A stretch of DNA of 15,365 nucleotides, taken from Phoronis ovalis. Its lineage: Eukaryota; Phoronida; Phoronidae. This document shows positions 1 to 10,300 of this stretch, in pieces (the stretch's first letter is position 1; each line of letters opens with the position of its first letter). The position numbers and the translations under genes are program-made. The stretch is from NCBI GenBank assembly GCA_028565635.1, contig JAOXYB010027944.1, positions 1-15,365 on the forward strand, given 5' to 3'. The notes beneath the pieces were generated by a model. The model saw nothing but the letters and a program-made list of their open reading frames with translations. It made no database searches and was not told the origin of the DNA.

Positions 1-57
1 CGCCATGCACATGCACAATATGCGAAAATACGTCACAAGACGGTTCTGCATATAAAC

Positions 58-77
58 AGAAGAAGAAGAAGAAGAAG
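58..77. repeat. GAA trinucleotide microsatellite
   Basis: Six to seven uninterrupted AGA/GAA units, 20 bases, in an intron of the PDZ-LIM gene. Probably length-polymorphic; no function implied. Confidence 0.85.
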
Positions 78-169
78 GGATTACAGTATATTTCCGAGTT
101 ATGCTTTCCCGTATATACAAAATACTGGTTTGTGATACGGTAATCAAAAATGTCAGAAATATCTGTGAC

Positions 170-201
170 GGGAAATTAAGGAGGGAAAATGGGGGCGGGG
201 G
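170..201 (+). other. G-rich cluster, possible weak G-quadruplex
   Basis: Four G runs lie on the plus strand: GGG at 170-172, GGG at 183-185, GGGGG at 191-195 and GGGGG at 197-201. They stand out in AT-rich surroundings. The first loop is ten bases, longer than the usual seven-base limit, so a quadruplex would be marginal. The strand is the non-transcribed-template orientation opposite to the gene's RNA, so the RNA itself would carry C runs. Confidence 0.3.
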
Positions 202-1397
202 CGTAGTGAATCACAAATAAACTTCTGAAATCGCGGGTCACCTCAACAATAATAACTATTCATAAACAGGTTGTACACAGCATATCACAGTCTACACTCC
301 TAAGAGTGATAAGAATCGAACATATACTCCAGTGATCTGAGTGCGATGGAGAGATACTATTTATGATTCTTTCATTCTGCAAGATACTATCTGACACTGA
401 AATGGAGTGTATAAGGGAAAGGGTTATTGCACAGAAGTAAAAAATGATAATTGATTGCATAAAAAGACTAAGCTGATGACGTGAGAAAAGTCTGAGTCTC
501 TGTCACAAACCACTATTTATATAGTGCTTTATCAGAAGAGAGCATAAATCGGAAACCTACTGTTACAGTAACCTAGCTAAATATATCGAATAACAACCTT
601 GAATAATAATATTACTAAAAGTGTTTCTCTTATTCAAGTGTCTCCGACCCGGTCTCCGATTCCGCCTTAGTGACTCATCCCAGATGGGAGGATCAGCTTT
701 TGTTGAATTGAAAAAAAAATATCGATAGAAGCCCTATTTGTTTATACTACTGAGTTCATCCACTCGTACTTTGCGTGGTATTCACCTAGGATATTCGTAC
801 AATTCGAAACTCAAGCATACAGCTATTTGACAGGTAAGATGGCTATACTATCATTCAAGAACAACATGTGCATGTATGTTTACATATTTGCACCTGTCTC
901 GCTTATGATGATAAATAAGGTTACTCTCCTCATATGATTCATCTGCGAAATTTACAAAGTGAATATTTGTGTCTTCCAATGGCTTTTACAGCTACCGCGA
1001 GAATATACTGTTACGGTGCTTTATTCTGGTATTTATTAGCATCAATTATTCGGAGCATAGCTATCCTTTATTTAATACCTCATTAGAGCTCAATTTAACT
1101 TCATATTTATTTATTTAGTTAAAGAAAGAAGTAGTGGAAATTATTAAATCAAGAAAACATTCATTTCTTATTTTAGTAAGAACCAGTTTAAATGCATCAT
1201 TACAACAAAAAGATTTCAGTCAGTGAAGCAAAAAATTAAAAAAGATTTCAAAAGCCTCTGTGGACTTCGGTGTTTCAGTGTAAGTATAGGGCAAACGTTA
1301 AGATACCAACATGTAAAATATTAGTCCAAAAATATGATGTCTCACTGTAGGTTAGTTGCAAAGGAATTTATAGTCAGTAGTGTGCAAGAATACGTAC

Positions 1398-1546
1398 TTT
1401 TGTATTGTGAGATTAAGAGTGTTTCCAGCTCGCTTGATGAGGGTCTGGGCTTCCATATGAGATAAGCTTGCAGAATCACGTCCTGCAATGGATAATATCG
1501 CGTCACCAGGTGTCAGGTACATCGCTGCTGGAGAATTAGGCTCCAC
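1398..1546 (-). CDS. PDZ-LIM gene, second coding exon (rest of the PDZ domain)
   Basis: The acceptor is a pyrimidine-rich stretch ending in aaacag just above 1546, and the donor is GTACGT just below 1398. The 149 bases give 49 codons plus two bases. The product starts VEPNSPAAMYLTPGDAILSI, which continues exon 1 in phase 0 and aligns with the middle and end of a PDZ domain. The acidic-helix segment SLSHMEAQTLIKRAG matches the family pattern (SLTHIEAQ in vertebrate members). The next exon lies beyond the left edge. GTACGT is a less common but normal donor. Confidence 0.87.
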
Positions 1547-4409
1547 CTGTTTAAAGAGAGAATTAGATCTTGATGATACAATAGAAAGAGGCGCGTTACA
1601 CATAGCGCTACATATACAGGCAATTTTTTTAGTTTATTATATTAGATGTTGTAAAAAAACCTGCCTCGACAGATTTTCTATTTTAGTTTTTATGGGACAA
1701 CCCTTAACCAAAATTTTGAATTAAGAGATGAGGTTGTACGGCAGTGTATGTCGTTGAATTTGCTATACTACAAGAATATTAATAATAAGAAAGCAGCATT
1801 TTTTCTAATTACATTTTTAGCAGTACATGGGAGTTGTCGTATGTCGACGGAGTATTAAAGAAAGTGATCACTATACCCTTTAACTTAAGTAATAAAACAG
1901 GTTTGTTTAAACATATTTGTATACGTAAATAGGTTTAAATACTCGTAGCTTTGTCGCTAAGGTAGACAATAAATACCATTCTTAACAATATACCAAAATA
2001 ATTTATTAAAGAAGCGCTAAAGCATTAAAAAAATTCGCACTTCCTGCATTTTTAACTCACACGTCATTACACGTGCGTTATATAGATAATCACCATAAAA
2101 CTTTCAGCATGCGCTTGATTACCAATTATTTATTATCATTATTTCGTTTTCAGTAGACTAATAAAGCCGTCATGGTAAATGCTAACATAATTTGTAAAAA
2201 CATGTTCATGAGGATCTCAATCTTTATTGGCATTTTATTTAAATACCGGTAAGTTGAAATGTATGCATTAGTTTTGAGTTAGTTTATCTGTTATGCTTAA
2301 CTCTGTATTACCAAAAATGGTACCTGCAGGCATTTGCATGTAGATAACCAAAACATGTTGCTAATAGCAACAAGTATCATATGTCATTCATTAGCACGGA
2401 CTCGAAGCTAATAACTATCGCATAGTACATGTACATGCAGCAGACGTACTTTTAAATTACCCAGAATTATGTTAAATATTCTTGTAATCATGAATGGAAC
2501 TTGCGTTTTTATTATTCTTCGTACATCAGGGAAATGTTGTCAAAGAATGGTCTGTAATAATTAATAAATCACTAATTTCGATCGTGCGAAACATATGCAT
2601 GTTTGACTGAGATATTCATGTAATTAGTATTAAAGTTGGTACTAACATTTTGTACTTGAGCATGGACTTACTGTAGTAAATTAGCTGTGGAGAACTCGAC
2701 ATGAATGACTGAAGTAATTTTATTACAAATAACCCAAAACAATGATCTTGACTTGTCAGACTTGGGTAAAGGGCATTTGGCAATATACTATGTAATTATC
2801 ATGTACTTACACAAGTCTAAAGTGACTTTTTATACTAATTTTATTCTCGTAATGTTACTTTAAGTTCTGATTAAAATATAAATGTAATTCAATTTATAAG
2901 TTTATTATTAGTTTTATATTAATTAAATTAAAATAATATTCAAGAAATATGTTATTTGGTTGTAAAGTATATGATATATATAATTATATACATATTAAAA
3001 ATATGATAGCATGTGTTTTAAAAAGATTTTTTTCTGTAAAGCTATACTAATGATTTATGATAAAAAAATAGACAGACTTTCTTGGGCATGTCTATATATA
3101 CATCAGAGCGTTATTGGTTACAAATATATGGGTGAAATTCCCGGGGCAAAAATCACGAACTACTTGGACTCTTAATAGGGAATTATACTAACTAGTTATG
3201 CAAAGCTGTACTGTCCGGGGTAGTGTAAGGCTCGTTTGAATTCATTACACGGGGCGTGTCTGCACGGTATTTTGACCTCTATTTCCAGGTGGTCCGTTCT
3301 ATCTCATTTTATTTGGGTACGCCAAAGGAAAAAACGCACAGGTTACACAATAAAAACATTGATAGAAGTAATTAAGCTAATGAGATTTCCCTATTTTTTG
3401 CGGTATGGCAAGTAGCCATAGCTAAAGAGCCTTGCAAGATCGGTAATTGATGCGTGTAATTTAGAAGCATTCGTTAATTTCTACGCGTGCATGTCTTTAC
3501 TGCCGGACTGTCAAAATAAAAATAAGCAGAATGCGAATTTTCAAGTAGCTTGGTCTTTGTTATCATGCTTACGCATCCTAAGCCATTAAGTTTTATTAAT
3601 TAAACAGAGCGTTTGAAAAATTACCAAATTATAAACACATTACATTGAAAAACATCTCGTTACGTGTTGAGCATCAACATTCGATTTCGTTTCCAATAAA
3701 TGATCCCGACTGAACAAAATTCATGGGTATTTTTAAATGCTTAAAAAGCATTCGAAAGACAAATGTTGTGTTATCAAATATATGTTTAGAAGGATTAAAT
3801 AAGATTTATGTCTATTTAGCTGGGTGAAGCAGTATCTTAGAGCCAAGAGCTAAGGCAACAGGATGGATGGCTTTTCACATGATTCCATAGTCTAAACGAA
3901 TCAATGTCAGTCTAATAATATTTAATTATGCAATAAAAGTGTAATTCTCCTCAAGTTCAATGACTGTAGACGAAATTAGACTGGAATCGTAGACCAATGT
4001 GCCAAGCAACAGTTCCTATATAACATGCTTAATTCCGTTTTATCATCAATTTGCCGATTTGTTGCCCAGAAATTATTTTTTATGTATTAAAGTTGTCCCT
4101 CGGTTGCACCGTTTGTTACTTAATAATTTAATAATGATTCCAGTTTATCGCCCTCTAAACTTTTATGGATACAAATTAAAAATATAACTCTTAATCTACA
4201 ATACTACTACACCTGTATATTAGTTATGTTTGAAGTATCTGTAATGCATACACGGTGTTCAGTATGCCTGGAGTACACCTGTAAAATTTACTTACTTTTT
4301 TCACTGATAATTGCATTCTGTAATCTTTTCCGCCCTGTAATCTAAATCCCCATGGAGCACCACTAGGTCGCTGCATATTTACGCTCATTGTGGGTCCCGT
4401 ATTACTCAT
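1398..4409 (-). CDS. PDZ and LIM domain protein (PDLIM/Enigma/ZASP family), 5' part, two coding exons visible
   Basis: Join 4296-4409 to 1398-1546 on the minus strand; the gene continues past the left edge. The 87 complete codons give an N-terminal PDZ domain. Residues 18-27 read GAPWGFRLQG, the PWGF form of the carboxylate-binding loop typical of ALP/Enigma/ZASP proteins. Exon 2 supplies the PGD turn (LTPGDAILSI), the segment leading to the second helix (SLSHMEAQ) and the closing strand (NTLNLTIQ). Family knowledge: these proteins bind alpha-actinin through the PDZ domain at Z-discs, dense bodies or stress fibres and carry one or more C-terminal LIM domains. The LIM part is not in this window, so the family is inferred from the PDZ sequence alone; the exact paralogue (PDLIM1-4, PDLIM5/7, LDB3) cannot be decided. 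The splice between the exons is phase 0 and the second exon ends in phase 2. Confidence 0.88.
1547..4295 (-). other. PDZ-LIM gene, first visible intron (2749 bp)
   Basis: Bounded by the GTAAGT donor of exon 1 and the aaacag acceptor of exon 2. The interior is AT-rich, with a slightly more GC-rich patch around 3120-3310 (gggtgaaattcccgggg). I see no exon, tRNA-like fold or transposon termini. Short open frames (plus 1488-1724 and 3999-4187) are antisense or random. Confidence 0.7.
4296..4409 (-). CDS. PDZ-LIM gene, first coding exon (38 codons)
   Basis: The exon opens with ATG at 4409-4407 and runs 38 codons to the donor GTAAGT (plus-strand acttac ending at 4295). It encodes a short leader followed by APWGFRLQGGKDYRMQL, covering the first strands and the peptide-binding loop of the PDZ domain. 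Both the first ATG and the ATG eight codons later (MSVNMQRP) have A at position -3, so either could start translation; the second gives a leader closer to the usual family length, because family members begin a few residues before the PDZ fold. I kept the upstream one because it is in frame and open. A 5' non-coding exon may exist upstream but is not recognisable. Confidence 0.85.
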
Positions 4410-6958
4410 TTTGATAAAACTGAATGATTCGGATCAATGTCGGATTCTTCTTGCTGTATAAGTGTTTTGATATAAGTTTTGGCAGAAAACTGTAAAATTT
4501 CCAACTGATCACTATGTAAAAACTACTACAACATTTGAAGTAATGCGTGAGAAAAAGGAAATAACTAAGCCTAATGGCACTGCAAACTAATCCGCTTTCT
4601 CCTCTATAGTCTACGTAAACTGCAGGATAAGTATGATTCCAAAAATAAACAGTGACCTCACAGAGAATCTCTCCCAAAGAACGTCATAGTTCAGCTTGGT
4701 TAATCAGCTGCAGCAGTGCCAGAGTGTAAATAAAGTTAACTTGTTTAGTGTGGCTATTCATCAACGATACAGACGCACGATTTGAATTATATTTTCTTCA
4801 AAAACCAACAATTTATTCTATTTATACAACGCAGTGCTTTAGAAATATGTATGTAATTGCAAGGCTAATTATCCAGTAATAAACGCCTACTGAGTAGGGC
4901 TTACAGCTTGTAAGACAACCGTTTCATAAAAAGCTATATGTAGAAAAAAAGGGCACAAACGACATTTCAAAAAACGGAATAACTTTGTTATCATAATTAT
5001 CAATTATAATAATTATCATATTTACACGTATATAATGACCTAACCAGCAAAATATACAAAAAAAGGAAAGTTTAATAAATGTAAATCTTGTAAATTAAGT
5101 AATAATGTTAACTATAACTTTGTATGTCTGAAGAGTAGTGATTTGAACCAGTTGTTTTTTAGAAGCGGTAATTAATTGAACACATCAACATCGACATCAA
5201 TATTTTAGTACATTTGTTTTATATTTACTGAAATAGAACTACACTTGATAATGTTGGTGGAAGATTCAATAGAATTTTGTTTTTGTCTGTAAGGTAGCGT
5301 CCTCTATCTGCTAACATATGATCCAAAAATCTGAACGGTCATGAATTTGGAGTACCAGGAATCCGTATTCTGCCACAAATCGTATAGACCGTACAATGGC
5401 GTCAAGAAATTAACCACCTTCACCACCAACGCCCACTTTAACAATCAGAAGAAATAGACAGAAATATTGAATGAAGGGCTACCTATAAAATTGACTAAAC
5501 GTAATATATCTGGGATGGGTTTCTCGAAACTTACCAGTCATGCAGTATGTATAAGATTACGATGCGATTGTGGCATATATACTTAATTAAGACAGACTTA
5601 AGACAGACGCATATCTTAAGGTAGCTCGAAAGTCCGGAACCAAGGAGGTACTAATAAATAATCTTTCTTGCTAATTTATATTATTTCTAACAACTAATGT
5701 CAGTCTGCTAACGGTGGTAAGAATAGCGTGACTACATTAACGCATTGCATTTGCTGTACAAATATAAATTTATAGTAAAGACAAAATGGGTATAAAGAAG
5801 GATTTTATACCAGAAGCCCTTTACGTACGGTCAAATATATTTTATTATCCGTGTAACGAAGTCACAAAAAGGCTGAATACGTATGGAATGTAGATATATT
5901 TGTCTAGCTAAGTGCACGTTACATCCCGTACGTATTCAGACTTCTTTGCAAGGAAGAAAAAAAAAATTGTGTGTTTGGCCAGTAACACCACCTTGGTGAG
6001 AAAGTAAAGCCTGTATGACATTTTGTTACATAATTTTCATACCGAGAGTCATGATCAGTTCGAATTACTTTGCTTGCGTACAAATAAATGCAACATTCAG
6101 TTTGATGCATTCGATCTATTATACAATGATCAATCTACTGTAATAAATAAAAGAAGTGTACTCAATTATCATGTATAGACCCCATGTGTTTAATTACACT
6201 CTTCATTAAGCCAACGGGTACTGATGGCTTTTTTAGTAATACTATTTTTTATTTAATGCCATGAATGTGAAAATTAAAATACAACAAATTAAAGGCGACA
6301 TTTTGCATTAGACTGCCTTACTAGCGTATATTTTCAATACGGACCAGCCGTAAACGTCATATGTTAATTAACTAATATATCAAGCATTTGTAATTGAGAA
6401 ATGCACCTTACAAAATCTTTTTGACTGTTATAGTAACTTTAGCCACAAAACAACTATGTAGTATGCACACATCGCTCGACGTTTAGCATATAGCTACATG
6501 CTGCATAGATATATATAGAGCTACATTCATGTTTCAGCGATCCGGTTCTCCGACCTGTGTGGAATTACCAAAACTCTAGTATGCTTGAGAAAGAGAAAAA
6601 CAGTAATGACACAAAAAATGTGAGAAAAATCAAAAATCAGGATAGTCTTTGTTGAAGCAGGAGACTTGACAGATATAGAACATTTCCACAGCAGATTGAC
6701 ACAAATGTGACGTCTCGTTATCAAGCTTCGTGACTCTGCTGAACAGGACACTATTTCCCATAAGGGTAATAAGGAACGCATTTCCCTTTCCCATTCCTAT
6801 CTTGGACACATTTCGAAAATCTGCATTTAAGTTCCTAAAAAGATTTCAAAAACGTTTCAAAAAAGCTATTTTGTAACCACTTTGTAAAAAAGAGGTGTAC
6901 AGAGTGAAGTCACAGAGAACATAAATATTGGTGACCTCTAACTAAAAATTTTACATTG
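4410..6958. other. Intergenic stretch: PDZ-LIM upstream region and 3' flank of the cysteine-rich gene
   Basis: No coding exon is recognisable. Because both genes run on the minus strand, the right part should hold the 3' UTR of the cysteine-rich gene and the left part the promoter and 5' UTR of the PDZ-LIM gene. A minus-strand AATAAA (plus tttatt at 6248-6253) is a possible polyadenylation signal, but such hexamers are frequent in AT-rich DNA. A CAGCTG E-box lies at 4705-4710, about 300 bases upstream of the PDZ-LIM ATG; one E-box is weak evidence for muscle control. A hairpin at 5873-5939 is listed separately. Confidence 0.5.
5873..5939. repeat. Imperfect inverted repeat, 20-base arms, 27-base loop
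   Basis: The left arm at 5873-5892 (ctgaatacgtatggaatgta) is the reverse complement of 5920-5939 with 18 of 20 matches, including 11 uninterrupted pairs at the base. The whole element is 67 bases and lies between genes. The size is that of a microRNA precursor, but a fragment of a small inverted-repeat transposon is equally possible. I found no target-site duplication and no further extension of the arms. Confidence 0.55.
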
Positions 6959-7060
6959 TTATGTGCGTATCCTGACCAGGGGTACATGTGACTCGGGATC
7001 TAGATCTGTACCTATAATGATTGCTTTGGTATGATTTACTGCTTCACTTTGCATGTTACA
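6959..7060 (-). CDS. Tentative last exon of the Cys-rich gene
   Basis: A possible acceptor (ttgttaagcag) at 7061-7062 opens a phase-0 frame beginning CNMQSEAVNHTKAIII and running 33 codons to a TAA at 6961-6959. The intron would be 116 bases, similar to other short introns of this gene. Against it: the acceptor has a poor pyrimidine tract, the product resembles no known domain, it would add one unpaired Cys, and 33 open codons are not rare by chance. The true end may be a stop elsewhere or the read-through TGA at 7105-7107. Confidence 0.25.
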   Translation of the reverse strand, partial: CNMQSEAVNHTKAIIIGTDLDPESHVPLVRIRT

Positions 7061-7176
7061 CTGCTTAACAATTGTCTACCTTACATATAAGTGTTCTTCA
7101 AAGGTCAATATTTAGTGGACAACATACAAACTGGCGAAATTTGAAGACCACGAATGTTGCACATATGATATTTTAC

Positions 7177-7395
7177 CTTGCAGCTCTTGACTGGATTTAA
7201 GCATCTGATCGAACATCCATAAGAACAACATTTTTTATTTCCAGGACAAGAATCATCACCCTGGCATCGATCGTCACATGTCGTGATCAATCTCGGTGGT
7301 GCTACTGGGCAGGTTCCTGGTTTTCCAGCGGGAACGCATTTCCCTCGACCATCTTCATCTTCAACACATTTCGAACCCACAAGACATAACACTCC
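7177..7395 (-). CDS. Cys-rich gene exon 15: B module with an inserted WAP domain, no Lustrin domain
   Basis: 219 bases, 73 codons, acceptor tttatctttaag, donor GTAAAA. Residues 1-22 are a B module (GVLCLVGSKCVEDEDGRGKC, then VP). The chain passes straight into a WAP core (AGKPGTCPVAPPRLITTC, CQGDDSC, PGNKKCC, GCSIRC) with all eight Cys and ends VKSCK. It has 12 Cys. If the rather weak GTAAAA donor were not used, the frame would run on to a TGA at 7105-7107 and the protein would end here with about 23 extra residues; the C-x ending shared with every other exon favours splicing. Confidence 0.85.
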
Positions 7396-10300
7396 CTTAA
7401 AGATAAAACACATCTCCTTGTACTTTGCAGTGTCTTTTGAAAGGAAATAAAAAAGGCAGTAAAATTACGAGCGTGTAAGAACCCTTAGGAACTCGCGATC
7501 GTGGTATATGAATATTGGCAATATTTTGATTCGTCTTACCTCGCATCCCACAATAGCAACACATACCGAATTGGTACCCAGAGTTAAGCAATCGAAACCT
7601 TTCTCACACTTCGGCTAAAACAGAATATACTCTTATTATGTTCTGCTTTAACGAGAATAAAGAAACATGTATTACATGGTGAGATTTGTGAAGAAAACTA
7701 TTAAACTTGTAATGCATTATTTCAGCTTAAAGTAGCATCCTTGGTTCAATGCATTTATTTAACTTTATTTCAACCCTTTCCAGTATACCAGGTATTTTAA
7801 GAAATATCTCATCAAAATAAGTTTTATTTATACGGCAAACTTGTACCTGCCATAACTTTTGTACAACCTCATAGGCAATAAAATAGCAGCGTTATTTAAT
7901 TTATTTTTTTTCATTTTAGTGTCATCATCTTAAGTTTTGTCGGACTTTAACTTACATCACACATCGGTTTCGGCATTGGGACGCACGTTCCTCTACCATT
8001 TTCATCTTCGACACATTTTGAACCCTCAATGCATAAAATTGCCTGGAAGAATAACCTATGCATCATAAAATAATGTGACATTCTGAATACGGGACATGCA
8101 TACATAAAATAAAGTTAATCACAATATATTAATTACAGTTAATTACAGTTTTAATATGCAAGCCATGATTAACGCACATTAATTATCAGTGGTTAAGTTA
8201 TAAACTGACATATAAATGAATCTACCTCATGGACAATATGTAGCTTGTCTTAAACATCCACTTTCGGGTCCACGTTTTGTATGCTGCATTTTAAAAACAA
8301 AATGCTATCTACCTTCTCTCTACCTTACGTGACAAATATTCCTTAATAGACAATAATACATTAATCGACAGAAAAGATGCACATTCGAGAGCAAACTATG
8401 CCGTATTTATTTAAATCGAGACACTGTCTTACACAATATTTGAATAGTAGCCCCCACTGAATAACTTATCTAGATGTAACAACCGAGCTACTTTGTTATT
8501 TTTGTTATTTAAAAACAACACCGTACTGTTTTACAATACAAGCAGAAACTTCAAAAGCCTAAACATAAAACAGAAGTTGGGTCCTTTAATTTCGATATGA
8601 GGTAAGTATATAGTACATTTTCCTTACCTCACAACCAACGATTGGTACACATATCGATCCGGTAGGGAAAGCCAAGCACTCGAAACCTTGTTGACACTTC
8701 GGCTAAAACAGAATATTTGATTCACAACATTTTGCTTCATACTTTTGAGTTATCATATTTTGTCTCTATAAACATGTTTTGTCTTTTTAAATTCAGTGTG
8801 TGATGCATATCGAACACAGTATCACCATATATAACAATGCAAGACGAATTTGTTCATGATCTCAATTAACATAATTGCAGTTATTGAGTGTACAAAAAGG
8901 AAGATTTGTACGAAGTTTAGCATTTTAGATTTAGTTGCATACAAGCAAAATAATGGAATGCAAAGCTTTATATAACTGAATGAATTTGAATATATTAATT
9001 TAAAAAAAATCAAAATCTGATTGCGGAATCACGTAGAAACACGTAGTAATCCGCCTTTGCATTTGTCCGCTCTAAATGGTCTTTCTTACTTGTATTGGAA
9101 TGTGGAATGCAATTTAGAGAACTTACATCACAAATCGGCACACATCTTCCTCTACCATCTTCATCTTCGACGCAGTCTGAACCAACAAGGCATGTAACCG
9201 CCTAGAATATTATAAATTAATAATATCTACAAGTATGCAGCGTGCAAAGAGAGAAGTAAAGGGGACACAAAGACGAAGGTACATAGTTAATAAATAACGG
9301 TTATAGATATTACTGTTTTGACAATATTTCGTATTATCTTACCTCGCAACCAGCAATACTAACACACACTGAACCGGTAGCTAAGGTTACACAATCAAAA
9401 CCTTTCTCACACTCCGGCTAAAACAAAACACAATCTTATTATTCATGGAGATTTGCGACGACAGTTTTATTTTTAGAAAGCATCCTAGCTTTGTGCAGTG
9501 CAGTATGTATGACTTTTCTCAAACCCCATATGAAATAAAGTGTCTTAAGGAAAACCTTATCATCAAAAAGTACAAGAACCTTTGTTTATTTTTTCGGAAT
9601 AGAAATTTCTTTAAATTTCCATTTGTCTCATCTTATCATTTTTCGTCTGTATATTTTATGGACAGTTCATATTTACATAAAATTTAAAACTAACCAACTT
9701 ACATCACTTATCGGTTCGGCACTGGAACGTATCTCCCTGCCATTTTCATCCTCGACATATGCAAATTAAATTAATTAATACTAACCATGCGCATGTTTTT
9801 TACATGCGCAATATGCAAACAAAAATATGATGATTTCGTAAACTGAATAAAAACTTACTTTACACCCGGGCTCCTGAACTGGTTTCAAACATCTGATAGA
9901 ACAACCATATGAACAGCATTTTTGATCACCAGGACAGGAATCATCATCGTTACAACGAACGTCACATGTAGTACCCAGGTCCGGTGGCGCTACTGGACAA
10001 GTCCCTGGTTTAGAAGGTTTTACAGAATTGGGGCAACAAACGGCAAAACGGTCTACGGGATCAATATTGCAGAAATGACTGTCAGGACAGTCTTGTCGGT
10101 TGGGACCACGTCCACAGAATATTTGATCTCCATTCTTGTCTGAAAGGGGGTCTCCAGATGGGCACAATTTCTGGGGTGTCGGCACGCATTTACCTATACC
10201 ATTTCCATCTGCAACACATTCCGTTCCCTTAACGCATAAAATTGCCTAGAAGATTAAGAAGTCTCACAAAGTTATTCAGCACAGCCATGAAAATTATGAT

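Larger units (their letters stand above)
1..1397 (-). other. PDZ-LIM gene, intron after the PDZ exon (3' part outside the window)
   Basis: No coding exon, RNA gene or named transposon is recognisable. It holds a short GAA microsatellite at 58-77, a G-rich cluster at 170-201 and AT-rich unique-looking sequence. Open frames here (for example minus 260-460) have no domain-like pattern and no splice borders in a consistent phase. Confidence 0.6.
9418..9858 (-). other. Intron 9-10 of the Cys-rich gene (441 bp)
   Basis: It contains the decayed B exon (9703-9756) and a perfect short hairpin (9788-9810). By the alternating exon pattern an A exon has also been lost from here. Confidence 0.65.

Noticed and set aside
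260-460. 66-codon minus-strand frame with a hydrophobic start resembling a signal peptide
   Set aside because: It lies in an intron of the PDZ-LIM gene; a short hydrophobic stretch alone is not evidence and nothing else supports it.
3120-3310. GC-richer patch with ggtgaaattcccgggg, considered as a tRNA or tRNA-derived SINE
   Set aside because: No cloverleaf, no clear A box and B box pair and no A-rich tail could be found.
5919-6110. 63-codon minus-strand frame, possible transposon fragment
   Set aside because: Short, overlaps an arm of the hairpin, and shows no reverse transcriptase, transposase or integrase motif.
6527-6781. 84-codon minus-strand frame near the 3' end of the Cys-rich gene
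   Set aside because: No match to the module pattern and no convincing acceptor in phase 0; could be 3' UTR or spacer.
8224-8290. Possible second dead exon in intron 12-13
   Set aside because: Two Cys codons and a donor-like GTAGA are present, but there is no convincing alignment to A, B or WAP sequences.
9445-9687. 80-codon plus-strand open frame in the intron between exons 9 and 10
   Set aside because: AT-rich codons rich in F, K and Y, no recognisable domain and no splice or promoter context; it fits chance.
9922-10143. 73-codon plus-strand open frames at 9922-10143, 12373-12594 and 14834-15055, apparently conserved
   Set aside because: They lie antisense to the three long Cys-rich exons and are similar only because those exons are paralogous. 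The minus strand has the domain motifs and splice sites.
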